Below are positions 7,197 to 16,232 of a stretch of DNA of 42,631 nucleotides, one piece after another. Both the position numbers and the translations under genes were made by a program. This DNA is from an uncultured Pelagibacteraceae bacterium (GTDB lineage: Bacteria; Pseudomonadota; Alphaproteobacteria; Pelagibacterales; Pelagibacteraceae). The notes below the pieces were generated by a model, which had not been told where the DNA came from, did not search any database, and was given only the letters and a program-made list of their open reading frames with translations. Location of the stretch: assembly GCA_902618565.1 (NCBI GenBank), contig CACNAX010000007.1:1-42631 (forward strand), written 5' to 3'. Position 1 is the first letter of the stretch. Each line of letters begins with the position of its first letter.

Positions 7197-9866
7197 ATGA
7201 AACCAGGAGACAAAAACTCATTCAATTCGTTAACTAAAATTTCAGTTAACGGCAAAAGTTATAATTTTTACTCACTGAAAGAGGCTGAGAAAAATGGTTT
7301 AGCAGGTATATCAAAGCTTCCAAAATCATTGAAAGTCTTACTTGAGAATTTGTTAAGATTTGAGGACGATATAACGGTTAATAAAAATCAAATTGAAGCT
7401 ATTAAAAATTGGTTAAAATCTAAAAGTTCTAATACAGAAATTGCATATAGGCCTGCGAGGGTTTTGCTTCAAGACTACACTGGAATTCCTGCAGTTGCAG
7501 ATTTAGCAGCAATGAGAGAGGCTGTAAAAGAAAAAAATAAAGATCCAAGCACTATCAATCCATTATCATCAGTTGATTTAGTAATTGATCACTCTGTACA
7601 AGTAGATAAATTTGCAAATAAAAATTCTTTAAAAGAAAATGTTGATATTGAATTTAATCGGAATGCAGAAAGATATTCTTTCCTTAAATGGGGCCAACAA
7701 GCATTCAATAATTTTAGAATAGTTCCTCCAGGAACTGGGATATGTCATCAAGTCAATCTGGAATACCTTTCAAAAGTTGTTTGGAATGAAAAATATAAAG
7801 ATGAAGAATACATATTTCCAGATACTTTGGTTGGAACAGATAGTCATACAACTATGGTAAATGGCTTATCTGTTTTGGGTTGGGGTGTAGGCGGAATTGA
7901 AGCTGAGGCTGGAATGTTAGGTCAACCTATTTCAATGTTAATTCCCGAAGTTATTGGATTTGAAATGAAGTCAAAAATGCCAGAGGGTACTACAGCAACT
8001 GATCTTGTTTTAACAGTAGTTAAAATGTTGAGAGACAAGGGAGTTGTTGGAAAGTTTGTTGAATTCTATGGCGAAGGACTAAAAAATCTGACTTTAGCAG
8101 ATAGAGCTACTATAGCAAATATGGCTCCTGAGTATGGTGCAACTTGTGGTTTTTTCCCAATTGATGATGAAACTTTAAAATATTTAAAATTCTCAGGAAG
8201 AGATGATCAAAATGTTGAAATTGTAAAAAAGTATGCTCAAGAGCAAGGACTTTGGGCAAGTTTAGATGTTGAATTTACAGACACACTATCTTTAGACATG
8301 TCAACTATAGTACCAACTATTTCTGGACCAAAACGTCCACAGGATAAAGTTCTACTTACTAACGCATCATCAAATTTTAAAAAAGTATTTTCAGAAATTA
8401 CAAAAAAAGAAGAGCCAAATATTTATGATGTTGAAAAAGAAGATTTTAAAATAACCGATGGCGATGTGTTAATTGCTGCAATCACTTCTTGTACTAATAC
8501 TTCCAATCCAAGTGTACTAATTGGAGCAGGTTTACTAGCAAAAAATGCAATTGAAAAAGGTTTGATGACTAAGCCCTGGGTAAAAACATCTTTGGCACCT
8601 GGATCGCAAGTAGTTACAGATTATCTAGAAAAAGCTGGGCTAAATATTTATTTAGATAAGTTAGGTTTTAATTTAGTTGGTTATGGATGTACCACTTGTA
8701 TTGGTAATTCAGGTCCATTAGCAGATAATATCTCAGATTCCATAAAAAATAATAATATTTATGCTGTTTCGGTTTTATCTGGAAACAGAAACTTTGAAGG
8801 AAGAATTTCACCTTTAATAAAAGCAAATTATTTAGCGTCTCCGCCATTAGTCGTTGCTTATGCAATAGCAGGAACTATGAGATTTGATTTGTATAAGGAT
8901 CCGTTAGGTAAAGATAAAGATGGTAAAGATGTTTTTTTAAAAGATATATGGCCATCTAACAAAGAAATAGAAGAAACATTGAGAAATTCATTAAATGCAG
9001 AAATGTTTATAAAAAGATACTCAAATGTTTCCCAAGGACCAGAACAATGGCAAAAAATTAAGACAGAAGAAACCAATATTTATAATTGGGAAGATAATTC
9101 AACATATGTAAAAAAACCTCCATTTTTTGATAATCTTCCTGATAAACCGGAAGGATTTAAAGAAATTAAGGATGCAAGACCACTATTAATATTAGGTGAT
9201 AGCATTACCACTGATCATATTTCACCTGCTGGATCAATTCAAAAAGATAGTCCGACTGGAGAATATTTTATGAAACATCAAATACTTCCTAAAGATTATA
9301 ATTCATATGGAGCAAGAAGAGGAAATCATGAGGTTATGATGAGAGGGACTTTTGCTAATATAAGAATTAGAAATGAAATGGCACCTGGTACTGAAGGTGG
9401 CTTTACAAAGTTGTACCCTGAGGAAAAAGTAATGCCAGTATATGATGCGGTTGTTGAATATAAAAAAAGAGGTACCGATTTAGTTGTTATTGGTGGTAAA
9501 GAGTATGGAACTGGTTCTTCTAGAGATTGGGCGGCCAAAGGAACTAAACTTTTAGGTGTAAAAGCTGTTTTTGCAGAAAGTTTTGAGAGAATTCATAGAT
9601 CAAATCTTATAGGAATGGGTATACTACCATTACAATTTAAAGATGGAATAAATAGAACTAATCTAAAATTAGATGGCTCAGAACTATTTTCTATTGTTGA
9701 CTTAGAAAAAGGTATAGATCCTAGAGATGCAGTTGATGTTGAAATCAAATATGTCTCTGGAGACATCAAGAGAATTAAAATGTTAAGCAGAATAGATACT
9801 AATAACGAATTAGAGTATTACAAAAATGGTGGAATTTTACAATATGTACTTAGGAAAATGATTTAA
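7197..9866 (+). CDS. acnA: Aconitate hydratase A
   Basis: This is a full-length AcnA/IRP-type aconitase of 889 residues, interconverting citrate and isocitrate in the TCA cycle. The [4Fe-4S] ligands are visible in AITSCTNTSNPS (C432) and YGCTTCIGNSGP (C498, C501), and the swivel-domain substrate motif appears as KEYGTGSSRDWAAKG. The frame extends upstream to an ATG at 7134 inside the LysE gene, but the start at 7197, which gives MKPGDKNSF and lies 2 nt after the LysE stop, fits the normal N-terminus of the family (sequence beginning with a short polar leader then 'YNFYSLKEAEKNG'). Its TAA shares one base with the next ATG. Confidence 0.95.
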   Translation: MKPGDKNSFNSLTKISVNGKSYNFYSLKEAEKNGLAGISKLPKSLKVLLENLLRFEDDITVNKNQIEAIKNWLKSKSSNTEIAYRPARVLLQDYTGIPAVADLAAMREAVKEKNKDPSTINPLSSVDLVIDHSVQVDKFANKNSLKENVDIEFNRNAERYSFLKWGQQAFNNFRIVPPGTGICHQVNLEYLSKVVWNEKYKDEEYIFPDTLVGTDSHTTMVNGLSVLGWGVGGIEAEAGMLGQPISMLIPEVIGFEMKSKMPEGTTATDLVLTVVKMLRDKGVVGKFVEFYGEGLKNLTLADRATIANMAPEYGATCGFFPIDDETLKYLKFSGRDDQNVEIVKKYAQEQGLWASLDVEFTDTLSLDMSTIVPTISGPKRPQDKVLLTNASSNFKKVFSEITKKEEPNIYDVEKEDFKITDGDVLIAAITSCTNTSNPSVLIGAGLLAKNAIEKGLMTKPWVKTSLAPGSQVVTDYLEKAGLNIYLDKLGFNLVGYGCTTCIGNSGPLADNISDSIKNNNIYAVSVLSGNRNFEGRISPLIKANYLASPPLVVAYAIAGTMRFDLYKDPLGKDKDGKDVFLKDIWPSNKEIEETLRNSLNAEMFIKRYSNVSQGPEQWQKIKTEETNIYNWEDNSTYVKKPPFFDNLPDKPEGFKEIKDARPLLILGDSITTDHISPAGSIQKDSPTGEYFMKHQILPKDYNSYGARRGNHEVMMRGTFANIRIRNEMAPGTEGGFTKLYPEEKVMPVYDAVVEYKKRGTDLVVIGGKEYGTGSSRDWAAKGTKLLGVKAVFAESFERIHRSNLIGMGILPLQFKDGINRTNLKLDGSELFSIVDLEKGIDPRDAVDVEIKYVSGDIKRIKMLSRIDTNNELEYYKNGGILQYVLRKMI

Positions 9867-10510
9867 TGGATGAAGATATTGAAATAATAAATACCCAAAC
9901 ACGTAATGAAAAAATTAAAAACTTTTTCATAAATAATAAAAATTCTTTAATCTCGATATTAGTAATAATTATTTTGGGTTTAATTGGCTACTTTTCTTTT
10001 GAAGAATATCAATCAAGCAAAAGAGAAAAATTAGCTGATAAATACGACTTAGCTGTAATAAGATATGAAGCTGATAATAAATATAATGTGATCCAAGATC
10101 TTAAAGAGGTGATTAATGCTAAAGATAAAACATATTCTCCTCTAGCTTTTTATTTTTTGCTAGATAAAGATTTGATAAATTCAAAAGATGAAATTAACAA
10201 TTATTTTGATATTTTAATTAATGATATTGGCTTGGATAAAAAGTTTAAAGAGCTAACAATCTTTAAAAAAGGCCTATATAATTCAGACTTTTCAGATGAA
10301 AATGAATTGTTAGCTATTTTTAATCCTTTAATTAAAGCAGATAGTATATGGAAACCACATAGTCTTTATATTATGGCAGAATATTATTTATCAAAAAATC
10401 AAATGCAAAAATCTAAAGAATTTTTTGAGCAAATAGTTAGTCTTGAAAATAATAACTCTAAGATAAAAACCAAAGCTCAAAAAAGGCTAAGATCTAGTTT
10501 CAGTGAGTAG
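9866..10510 (+). CDS. YfgM-like membrane-anchored TPR protein
   Basis: This 214-aa protein has a short charged N-terminus, one membrane segment around residues 28-45, and a helical periplasmic part with degenerate tetratricopeptide-type repeats, ending in 'LYIMAEYYLSKNQMQKSKEFFEQIVSLE'. That layout and its position directly before a BamB-like gene match YfgM, a SecYEG-associated periplasmic chaperone adaptor encoded next to bamB in enterobacteria. Sequence similarity to E. coli YfgM is weak by eye, so synteny carries much of the call. The start overlaps the acnA stop by one base and the end overlaps the next gene by 8 nt. Confidence 0.62.
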   Translation: MDEDIEIINTQTRNEKIKNFFINNKNSLISILVIIILGLIGYFSFEEYQSSKREKLADKYDLAVIRYEADNKYNVIQDLKEVINAKDKTYSPLAFYFLLDKDLINSKDEINNYFDILINDIGLDKKFKELTIFKKGLYNSDFSDENELLAIFNPLIKADSIWKPHSLYIMAEYYLSKNQMQKSKEFFEQIVSLENNNSKIKTKAQKRLRSSFSE

Positions 10511-11771
10511 GATAATATTATATTTCGTTTTTTTGCTTTTATTATCATCTTGTGGTCAAAGTGATAAATCTGTAGAAAAAGCTAATTCTAAAATTTTATT
10601 TGAAGAAATTAAACCAATTCAAGAACAATTAAATCCAAATATACAAATAAATCTTTCTAAATTAGTTAAAGACAATAGTTTTGTAAATAATATTACAAAT
10701 AATAATGGAAACATTAACTTTGAGCCAACATTTGAAAAAAAGAAAACATTTAAATTCTCAAGGATTAAACAGTTTAATTCAATAGATACAGAAATTTTAT
10801 TTATTCAAAATAACGATCTAATTTATTTTGATAACAAAGGCACAATATTCAGAATTAATGAGAATTTTGAAATTTTATGGAAAGTAAATCATTATTCAAA
10901 GAAAGAGAGAAAGCTTAATCCAATATTATATTTTAATTATATAGATAACAGACTTTTAGTTGTTGATACTTTATCTAATATTTTTTCAATAAACTTAGAA
11001 AATGGACAATTAATTTGGAAAACAGAAGGCATGACTCCTTTTAATTCTAATGTTGCTGTACAAGCAGATAAATTTATAACTGTTGATTTTGATAATGTTA
11101 TAAGATGTTTTTCTGTAATTGATGGAAATGAATTATGGAATTTCAAAACAGAAAATACATTTATTAAATCACAAAAAAAATTATCTATAGTATTTAAAGA
11201 TGATAATGTTTACTCGCTTAACAATTTAGGAGATCTCACAGCCTTAAATGTTAACGATGGTAGTTTAGTATGGCAAACACCTACTCAAAGTAACGAAATA
11301 TTCTTAAACGCATTTAGTCTTAAAAATTCGGAAATGATTTTAAATAATGAGACAATATATTTTTCAAATAATAAAAATGAATTATTTTCGATTGACACAA
11401 GAACTGGAATAGTAAAATGGAAGCAAACAGTAAACTCCAGTTTAAAACCTACGATTTCTGAAAATTATATTTTTAATATTTCTGAGGAAGGATATTTATT
11501 TGTCATTGATACTGAGACTGGAAATATAATTAGGATAACTGATGTTTTCTCAAATTTTAAAAAAAGAGAAAAAGTAAAACCAGTAGGTTTTGTTATTGCT
11601 AAGAATAAAATTTATTTGTCTACCGATAATGGAAGAATTTTGATTATCAATTTAACTAATTCTGAAACAGAAAATGTAATTAAATTTAATAACGAAAAAA
11701 TATCGAGACCATTTATTAATAATGCTAATATTTTTTTAATTAAAAATAATGGAATTATAAGATCAAATTAA
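10503..11771 (+). CDS. bamB: BamB-like outer-membrane assembly lipoprotein (PQQ/beta-propeller)
   Basis: This 422-aa protein starts at a GTG that overlaps the previous gene by 8 nt. The lipobox LLSSC places a lipidated cysteine at residue 17. The mature part contains repeated beta-propeller blades of the PQQ type, with recurring patterns such as 'ENGQLIWKTEG', 'IDGNELWNFKTE', 'NDGSLVWQTPT' and 'RTGIVKWKQTV'. BamB supports the BAM complex in beta-barrel insertion at the outer membrane. The usual neighbour der (engA) is not present downstream here; a cupin-like orphan and zapE follow instead. An unrelated PQQ-domain lipoprotein is the alternative. Confidence 0.75.
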   Translation: MSRIILYFVFLLLLSSCGQSDKSVEKANSKILFEEIKPIQEQLNPNIQINLSKLVKDNSFVNNITNNNGNINFEPTFEKKKTFKFSRIKQFNSIDTEILFIQNNDLIYFDNKGTIFRINENFEILWKVNHYSKKERKLNPILYFNYIDNRLLVVDTLSNIFSINLENGQLIWKTEGMTPFNSNVAVQADKFITVDFDNVIRCFSVIDGNELWNFKTENTFIKSQKKLSIVFKDDNVYSLNNLGDLTALNVNDGSLVWQTPTQSNEIFLNAFSLKNSEMILNNETIYFSNNKNELFSIDTRTGIVKWKQTVNSSLKPTISENYIFNISEEGYLFVIDTETGNIIRITDVFSNFKKREKVKPVGFVIAKNKIYLSTDNGRILIINLTNSETENVIKFNNEKISRPFINNANIFLIKNNGIIRSN

Positions 11772-12202
11772 TGTTATTAAAATTTTTAGAAAAAATTGGA
11801 AGAAAAAAGGTAGTTTTAGATAGGGGACCGTCTCACCCAAAATTTAATGAAGCCAAACCATGGATGAATAGATATTATTTATTATTTAGGAATAGACCAA
11901 AATGGTTCCCATTTAATATATTAATTCATGAAATGTTAGATGATGATCATGGGGATGGAGTTCATAATCATCTATTCCCTTATATTACAATAATTTTGAG
12001 AGGTGGTTATTGGGAAACTACTAAAAAAGGTAAGTTTTGGAGAAAACCTGGATATATTGGATTTAGATCAGCCAATGCATATCATAGAGTAGACCTCGAG
12101 CCAGGAACAAGGCCAATGACAATTTTTATCTCTGGACCTTTTGGATTAAGAAAAGGACCAAGATCAGAATACGGTATCGATTTTAATTCAAAAAAGAATT
12201 AA
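11771..12202 (+). CDS. Conserved cupin-like protein of unknown function
   Basis: This 143-aa soluble protein has a histidine arrangement reminiscent of a cupin barrel: D-H-x(4)-H-x-H near residues 58-65 (in the DDDHGDGVHNHLFPY stretch), the strand 'ITIILRGGYWE', and a later H in 'ANAYHRVDLEPG'. That could form a single-domain cupin metal site. I cannot name the family. It shares one base with the bamB stop and one with the zapE start, so it sits in the middle of a translationally coupled chain. Similar small cupin-like proteins are known in marine bacteria and phages, but that is a general impression and no specific homologue is claimed. Confidence 0.5.
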   Translation: MLLKFLEKIGRKKVVLDRGPSHPKFNEAKPWMNRYYLLFRNRPKWFPFNILIHEMLDDDHGDGVHNHLFPYITIILRGGYWETTKKGKFWRKPGYIGFRSANAYHRVDLEPGTRPMTIFISGPFGLRKGPRSEYGIDFNSKKN

Positions 12203-13254
12203 TGCAAAAAAGTTTCGTTAAAGAGTTTAAACTTTACTGCAAAAAAAAAAATTTAGATGTTAATTCACATCAGATTAAACTAATAAAAACATTAGAAGAA
12301 TATTATAAATTAAACTACAAATCTTTTATCTCAAAAATTTTATCAAAAAAAAATTACAAAAAAGGCTTTTATCTTTACGGAGATGTTGGCGTCGGCAAAA
12401 CCATGATATTAGATTTTTTTTTTAACTTAGTTGAGGGTAAAAAATTAAAACTTCACTTCAATGAGTTTATGGTAAGCTTTCACGATTTTGTATACCAATT
12501 CAAAGATAAAAATGATGAAAATAAAATAAGTAAATTTGTTAAAAAAATAAAATCGAAAGCAAAATTAATATATTTTGATGAGTTTCAAGTTACAAATATA
12601 GTAGATGCAATGATACTTGGAAAATTATTTAATGAAATATTTAAAGAAGATTTGAAAATTATTGTAACTTCCAATATAAAAATCGAGAATTTGTATAAAG
12701 ATGGGTTGCAAAGAGATCAATTTAAACCTTTTATAAAAATAATGCAAAAGCAATCATTTGAATATCAATTAAATATAGATGATGATTATAGAAAGTCCAA
12801 AGGCAATAAAACTCAAAGATATTTCTCACCTTTAAATCAAGAAAACAATTTTAAAATAAACAAATTATTTAGAGTGATGACTAAAGATAAGATTTTAAAA
12901 GAAAAGATTTTAAACATTAAAGGAAGAAAATTTATTTTAAAAAATTTTTATGATGGAATTGTTCGATTAACTTTTAAAGAAGTATGTGATAAAAATTTAG
13001 GATCGGAAGATTATATTAAAATAGTAAAAAATTGTTTTTTTATAGTTATGGAAAATGTACCAGCATTTAATGATTTAAATTCAAATCAACAACAAAGATT
13101 TATTACTTTTTTAGATATCGTGTATGATCAAAATATACCTATGGCCATTACCGCAGAACAAAATATTGAAAAACTCACATCATCAAGATTATTGGAAAAA
13201 CCATTTAAGCGTACCATTAGCCGATTATATGAACTAACATCTAAAAAGCATTAA
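12202..13254 (+). CDS. zapE: ZapE/AFG1-family ATPase
   Basis: This 350-aa P-loop ATPase has the Walker A motif GDVGVGKT at residues 60-67, Walker B in IYFDEFQVTN at about residue 128, and an 'IVTSNI' sensor segment, which is the diagnostic order of the AFG1/ZapE family. ZapE is linked to FtsZ-ring dynamics in bacteria, and the mitochondrial homologue LACE1/AFG1 acts in protein quality control. Alphaproteobacterial genomes usually carry one copy. Both ends overlap their neighbours by a single base in the TAATG pattern. Confidence 0.85.
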   Translation: MQKSFVKEFKLYCKKKNLDVNSHQIKLIKTLEEYYKLNYKSFISKILSKKNYKKGFYLYGDVGVGKTMILDFFFNLVEGKKLKLHFNEFMVSFHDFVYQFKDKNDENKISKFVKKIKSKAKLIYFDEFQVTNIVDAMILGKLFNEIFKEDLKIIVTSNIKIENLYKDGLQRDQFKPFIKIMQKQSFEYQLNIDDDYRKSKGNKTQRYFSPLNQENNFKINKLFRVMTKDKILKEKILNIKGRKFILKNFYDGIVRLTFKEVCDKNLGSEDYIKIVKNCFFIVMENVPAFNDLNSNQQQRFITFLDIVYDQNIPMAITAEQNIEKLTSSRLLEKPFKRTISRLYELTSKKH

Positions 13255-13673
13255 TGAGACAAGAATTTTTTAATCTTGAACTTAAAACAAATGGTCAAAA
13301 ATTATATGAATTTACCAATCAAACGATAGATTGGATAAATAAAAATAATTTTAATAATGGTATTTTAAATTTAAGCATTCAGCACACTAGTGCATCTTTA
13401 ATTGTTCAAGAAAATGCTGATCCTGATGTTCAATCAGATTTAATTAATTATTTTGATAAAATTGCTCCAATGGATAATAAATTATATATTCATACAATAG
13501 AAGGCAAGGACGATATGCCAGCTCATATAAAGTCAGCTTTAACTAACAATCAAATATCCCTCAGTATAAAAAACAAACAACTTTTGTTAGGTACTTGGCA
13601 AGGAATTTACCTTTTTGAACATAGGTTAGCTTCTACAAAAAGGCTGATTATTCATCATTTTATTGGAGATTAA
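13254..13673 (+). CDS. YjbQ family protein (UPF0047)
   Basis: This 139-aa single-domain protein has the YjbQ signature: 'LSIQHTSASLIVQENADPDVQSDL' around residues 41-64 (histidine and acidic residues of a presumed metal site), 'GKDDMPAHIKSALT' and 'GTWQGIYLFEHR'. The family is widespread, and some members have been assigned secondary thiamine-phosphate synthase activity, but the physiological role is uncertain. It ends the plus-strand run that begins with csaA. Its stop codon is directly adjacent to the photolyase stop on the other strand with no intervening base. Confidence 0.85.
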   Translation: MRQEFFNLELKTNGQKLYEFTNQTIDWINKNNFNNGILNLSIQHTSASLIVQENADPDVQSDLINYFDKIAPMDNKLYIHTIEGKDDMPAHIKSALTNNQISLSIKNKQLLLGTWQGIYLFEHRLASTKRLIIHHFIGD

Positions 13674-15092
13674 TTAATTTTTTAAAGTTTGAAATGCTTT
13701 GAGAGCTGCATTTCTAGCTTCTTCATGTACAACTATTGGAGAAGGGTAATCAGAACCAATTTTAGTTTTTATAGCTTCCTGATATTTTGTTTCCATCTCC
13801 CATGGTTTATGAATAAATTTACTTGGAACTCTCTCAAGTTCAGGTACCCATTTTTTTACATACAAACCTTGTTTATCAAATTTTTCACCCTGCAATATAG
13901 GATTAAAAATTCTAAAATAAGGGGCTGCATCTGCACCACAGCCAGCAACCCATTGCCATTGTGCAACATTGTTTGCTTCATTAAAATCTAACAAACAATT
14001 TCTAAAATGTTTTTCACCCTCTTTCCAATTAATTCTTAAATGTTTTACTAGAAAAGAACCAACTACCATTCTAATTCTATTATGCATCCATCCTGTTTCA
14101 TAAAGTTGTCTCATCCCGGCATCAACAATTGGGTATCCAGTCATACCATTTTTCCAAGCTTTCAAATTTTTTGCATTTTTATCCCATGGAAATTTATCAA
14201 ATTCTTTTCTTAAATTACCTTTTAGCATTTGAGGGAAGTAATTAATCAAACTATGAGAAAATTCTCTCCATCCTAATTCATTAAGATATTTTTTAACACT
14301 AACATTTTTTGATTTATATTTATAACATTTGTCCCAAATATTACTTACGTGTATTTGTCCATTTCTTATAAATGGTGAAAGTTTTGATGAACCATTTATA
14401 GCTGGATAATCTCTATCAACTCCATATTTCAACATTCTATTTTCGACAAAATCATTTAAATATTTTTCGGATTGTTTTTCAGATGGATCCCAATATTTTT
14501 CAAATTTTTTATACCAAATTTTCTTTGGTAAAATTTGATCTGGAATGTTATTATTCTTGAATAATTTTATTTTGCTCTTAACTTTTTTTACGTTTAATGA
14601 TTTGCTTGGGATGCTATCTAAGTAAATTTGCTCTCCAACTCTCCAAAAAGGACTATAAACTTTATAAGGGCTTCCATCATCTTTAGTAACATTATTGTAT
14701 TCATTGAGAACATTTCCTTTAAAGCATTTTGATAGTATTTTGTTTTTTTCAAAAATTTTAATGAGATCATTATCTAACTTTAATTGAGATGGCTCATATA
14801 TTTTATTCCAAAATATTGAAATTTCTTGTTTGCCTTTGATTTTACTAAAAAAAGTTATCTCATCAGAAAATACTAATTCTAATTCAATATTGTATTTAAT
14901 TAATTCATCTTTAAAATTAATTAAAGATTTACTTACCCACCATTTTTGTGCTTCTCTAACATCATCAAAGTTTTCCTTGTTGTAAATATATAATGCTGTG
15001 ACAGTATCATAATTATTTGTTGCATAAGATAACGCAGAATTATTTTTTATTCTAAAATCATCTCTTATCCAAACAACAGCTTTTTTTGACAT
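13674..15092 (-). CDS. phrB: Deoxyribodipyrimidine photolyase
   Basis: This 472-aa cryptochrome/photolyase family protein repairs UV-induced cyclobutane pyrimidine dimers using light. The N-terminal antenna domain begins KKAVVWIRDDFRI. The FAD-binding domain shows 'ELGWREFSHSL', 'GYPIVDAGMRQLYETGWMHNRIRM', and 'DFNEANNVAQWQWVAGCGADAAPYFRIFNP', which match class I CPD photolyases. The WQWVAG segment before the alanine-rich turn is typical of this class. It is the last gene of a minus-strand run, starting 5 nt after the ammonia-lyase-like gene. No terminator can be fitted at its end because it abuts the YjbQ gene. Confidence 0.9.
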   Translation of the reverse strand: MSKKAVVWIRDDFRIKNNSALSYATNNYDTVTALYIYNKENFDDVREAQKWWVSKSLINFKDELIKYNIELELVFSDEITFFSKIKGKQEISIFWNKIYEPSQLKLDNDLIKIFEKNKILSKCFKGNVLNEYNNVTKDDGSPYKVYSPFWRVGEQIYLDSIPSKSLNVKKVKSKIKLFKNNNIPDQILPKKIWYKKFEKYWDPSEKQSEKYLNDFVENRMLKYGVDRDYPAINGSSKLSPFIRNGQIHVSNIWDKCYKYKSKNVSVKKYLNELGWREFSHSLINYFPQMLKGNLRKEFDKFPWDKNAKNLKAWKNGMTGYPIVDAGMRQLYETGWMHNRIRMVVGSFLVKHLRINWKEGEKHFRNCLLDFNEANNVAQWQWVAGCGADAAPYFRIFNPILQGEKFDKQGLYVKKWVPELERVPSKFIHKPWEMETKYQEAIKTKIGSDYPSPIVVHEEARNAALKAFQTLKN

Positions 15093-15097
15093 ATAAT

Positions 15098-16231
15098 TTA
15101 CTTTCTGCCTTTAGATAGCAATTGTTTGTAAAGTTTTACATCTGCATTACCTTCGCATCCAATAACTAAAACATTAGATTTTTCGTTAAGATTTATTAAT
15201 TTCTTTGTTTTAGGATTATTACAAAGACTAACAAGACTGATAATTCCTGGTGTTGCACATTCACCACCTATTATTGATCTATTACTCAGTTTCTTGTCTT
15301 TTAGCATTGCAACGGTTTTAGGAACTTTTGAGTCACTTACTGTAACACAACAATCGCTTGCCTTTTTTAATACATGCCATGGTATAAGAGACATTTCATT
15401 GCATGACATGCCACCCATTATACTTTCTTTTTTTATTTTAATTTTTTTTAATCTTTTGCTTTTTATGCTTTGAAGTACACAATCAGCTCCATCAGGTTCA
15501 ACTATTATTATTTTAGGAATTCTTTTGAAATATTTTGCAACTCCTGCAACTACACCTGCTGCCATGCCACCAACGCCAGCTTGAAGGAATATATGCGTAA
15601 TATAATGCGTAGTTTGTTTTGAAATTTCTTTAATCATAATTGAATAACCAGCCATAGTTAACAAAGGAACATAACTATAATTCTTCGTAGATACATCTTG
15701 AACAATATTCCAATTATTCTTTTTTGATAATTTTTTACACTCGTTTAATGAATTTTCGTAATTACCTATTACTCGAATTACATCGGCTCCAAATTTTTCA
15801 ATTTCCTTTACTCTCTCTTCACTTACATATTGACTAACAAAAATTTTACATTGTAAACCCAATCTTTGAGCACCCCAAGCAACTGATCTACCATGATTTC
15901 CAGCTGTTGCAGATGATATTATAATATTTTTTTTCCCCTTAGATATTTTTTCTACAGCATATGCTCCACCTAAAGCTTTAAATGATTTTAAATGAAATCT
16001 TTTCGACTCATCTTTGTAAAAAATATTATTAAGTTTTAAATTTCGATTTAGTTTCTCTAATTTTAATAATGGTGTTTTTTTATAGTATTTCCATTTAGAT
16101 ATAGAATTAAAAGCATCAGTGATTATTTTTGACGAAATAATATTTAAAATATAGTTTCGATTAAAACTATAATTTTTATTCGATAAAAATTTTGTATATT
16201 TCCATTTTCTATAACTATCAAAGCTTTTCAC
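15098..16231 (-). CDS. Diaminopropionate ammonia-lyase-like PLP enzyme
   Basis: This 377-aa fold-type II PLP enzyme resembles diaminopropionate ammonia-lyase (YgeX type). The motif 'YKDESKRFHLKSFKALGGAYA' is broken here as DESKRF followed by SFKALGG, with K85 the expected Schiff-base lysine; a phosphate-binding loop SATAGNHGRSVAWG spans about 107-120, and a GGMAAGV turn and 'GGMSCNEMSLIPW' follow. The family converts 2,3-diaminopropionate to pyruvate and ammonia; threonine/serine dehydratase is the main alternative. It starts with GTG one base after the gmaS stop, so it is coupled to the methylamine/ammonium genes. It is rich in lysine and serine. Confidence 0.72.
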   Translation of the reverse strand: MKSFDSYRKWKYTKFLSNKNYSFNRNYILNIISSKIITDAFNSISKWKYYKKTPLLKLEKLNRNLKLNNIFYKDESKRFHLKSFKALGGAYAVEKISKGKKNIIISSATAGNHGRSVAWGAQRLGLQCKIFVSQYVSEERVKEIEKFGADVIRVIGNYENSLNECKKLSKKNNWNIVQDVSTKNYSYVPLLTMAGYSIMIKEISKQTTHYITHIFLQAGVGGMAAGVVAGVAKYFKRIPKIIIVEPDGADCVLQSIKSKRLKKIKIKKESIMGGMSCNEMSLIPWHVLKKASDCCVTVSDSKVPKTVAMLKDKKLSNRSIIGGECATPGIISLVSLCNNPKTKKLINLNEKSNVLVIGCEGNADVKLYKQLLSKGRK

Positions 16232-16232
16232 T

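Noticed and set aside
8668..9538. Minus-strand ORFs of 65-72 codons inside the aconitase gene
   Set aside because: They lie within a well-conserved gene, have no ribosome binding sites or recognisable domains, and are shadow frames.
13689..13991. 100-codon plus-strand ORF antisense to the photolyase
   Set aside because: It overlaps the conserved FAD-binding C-terminus and has no independent support.
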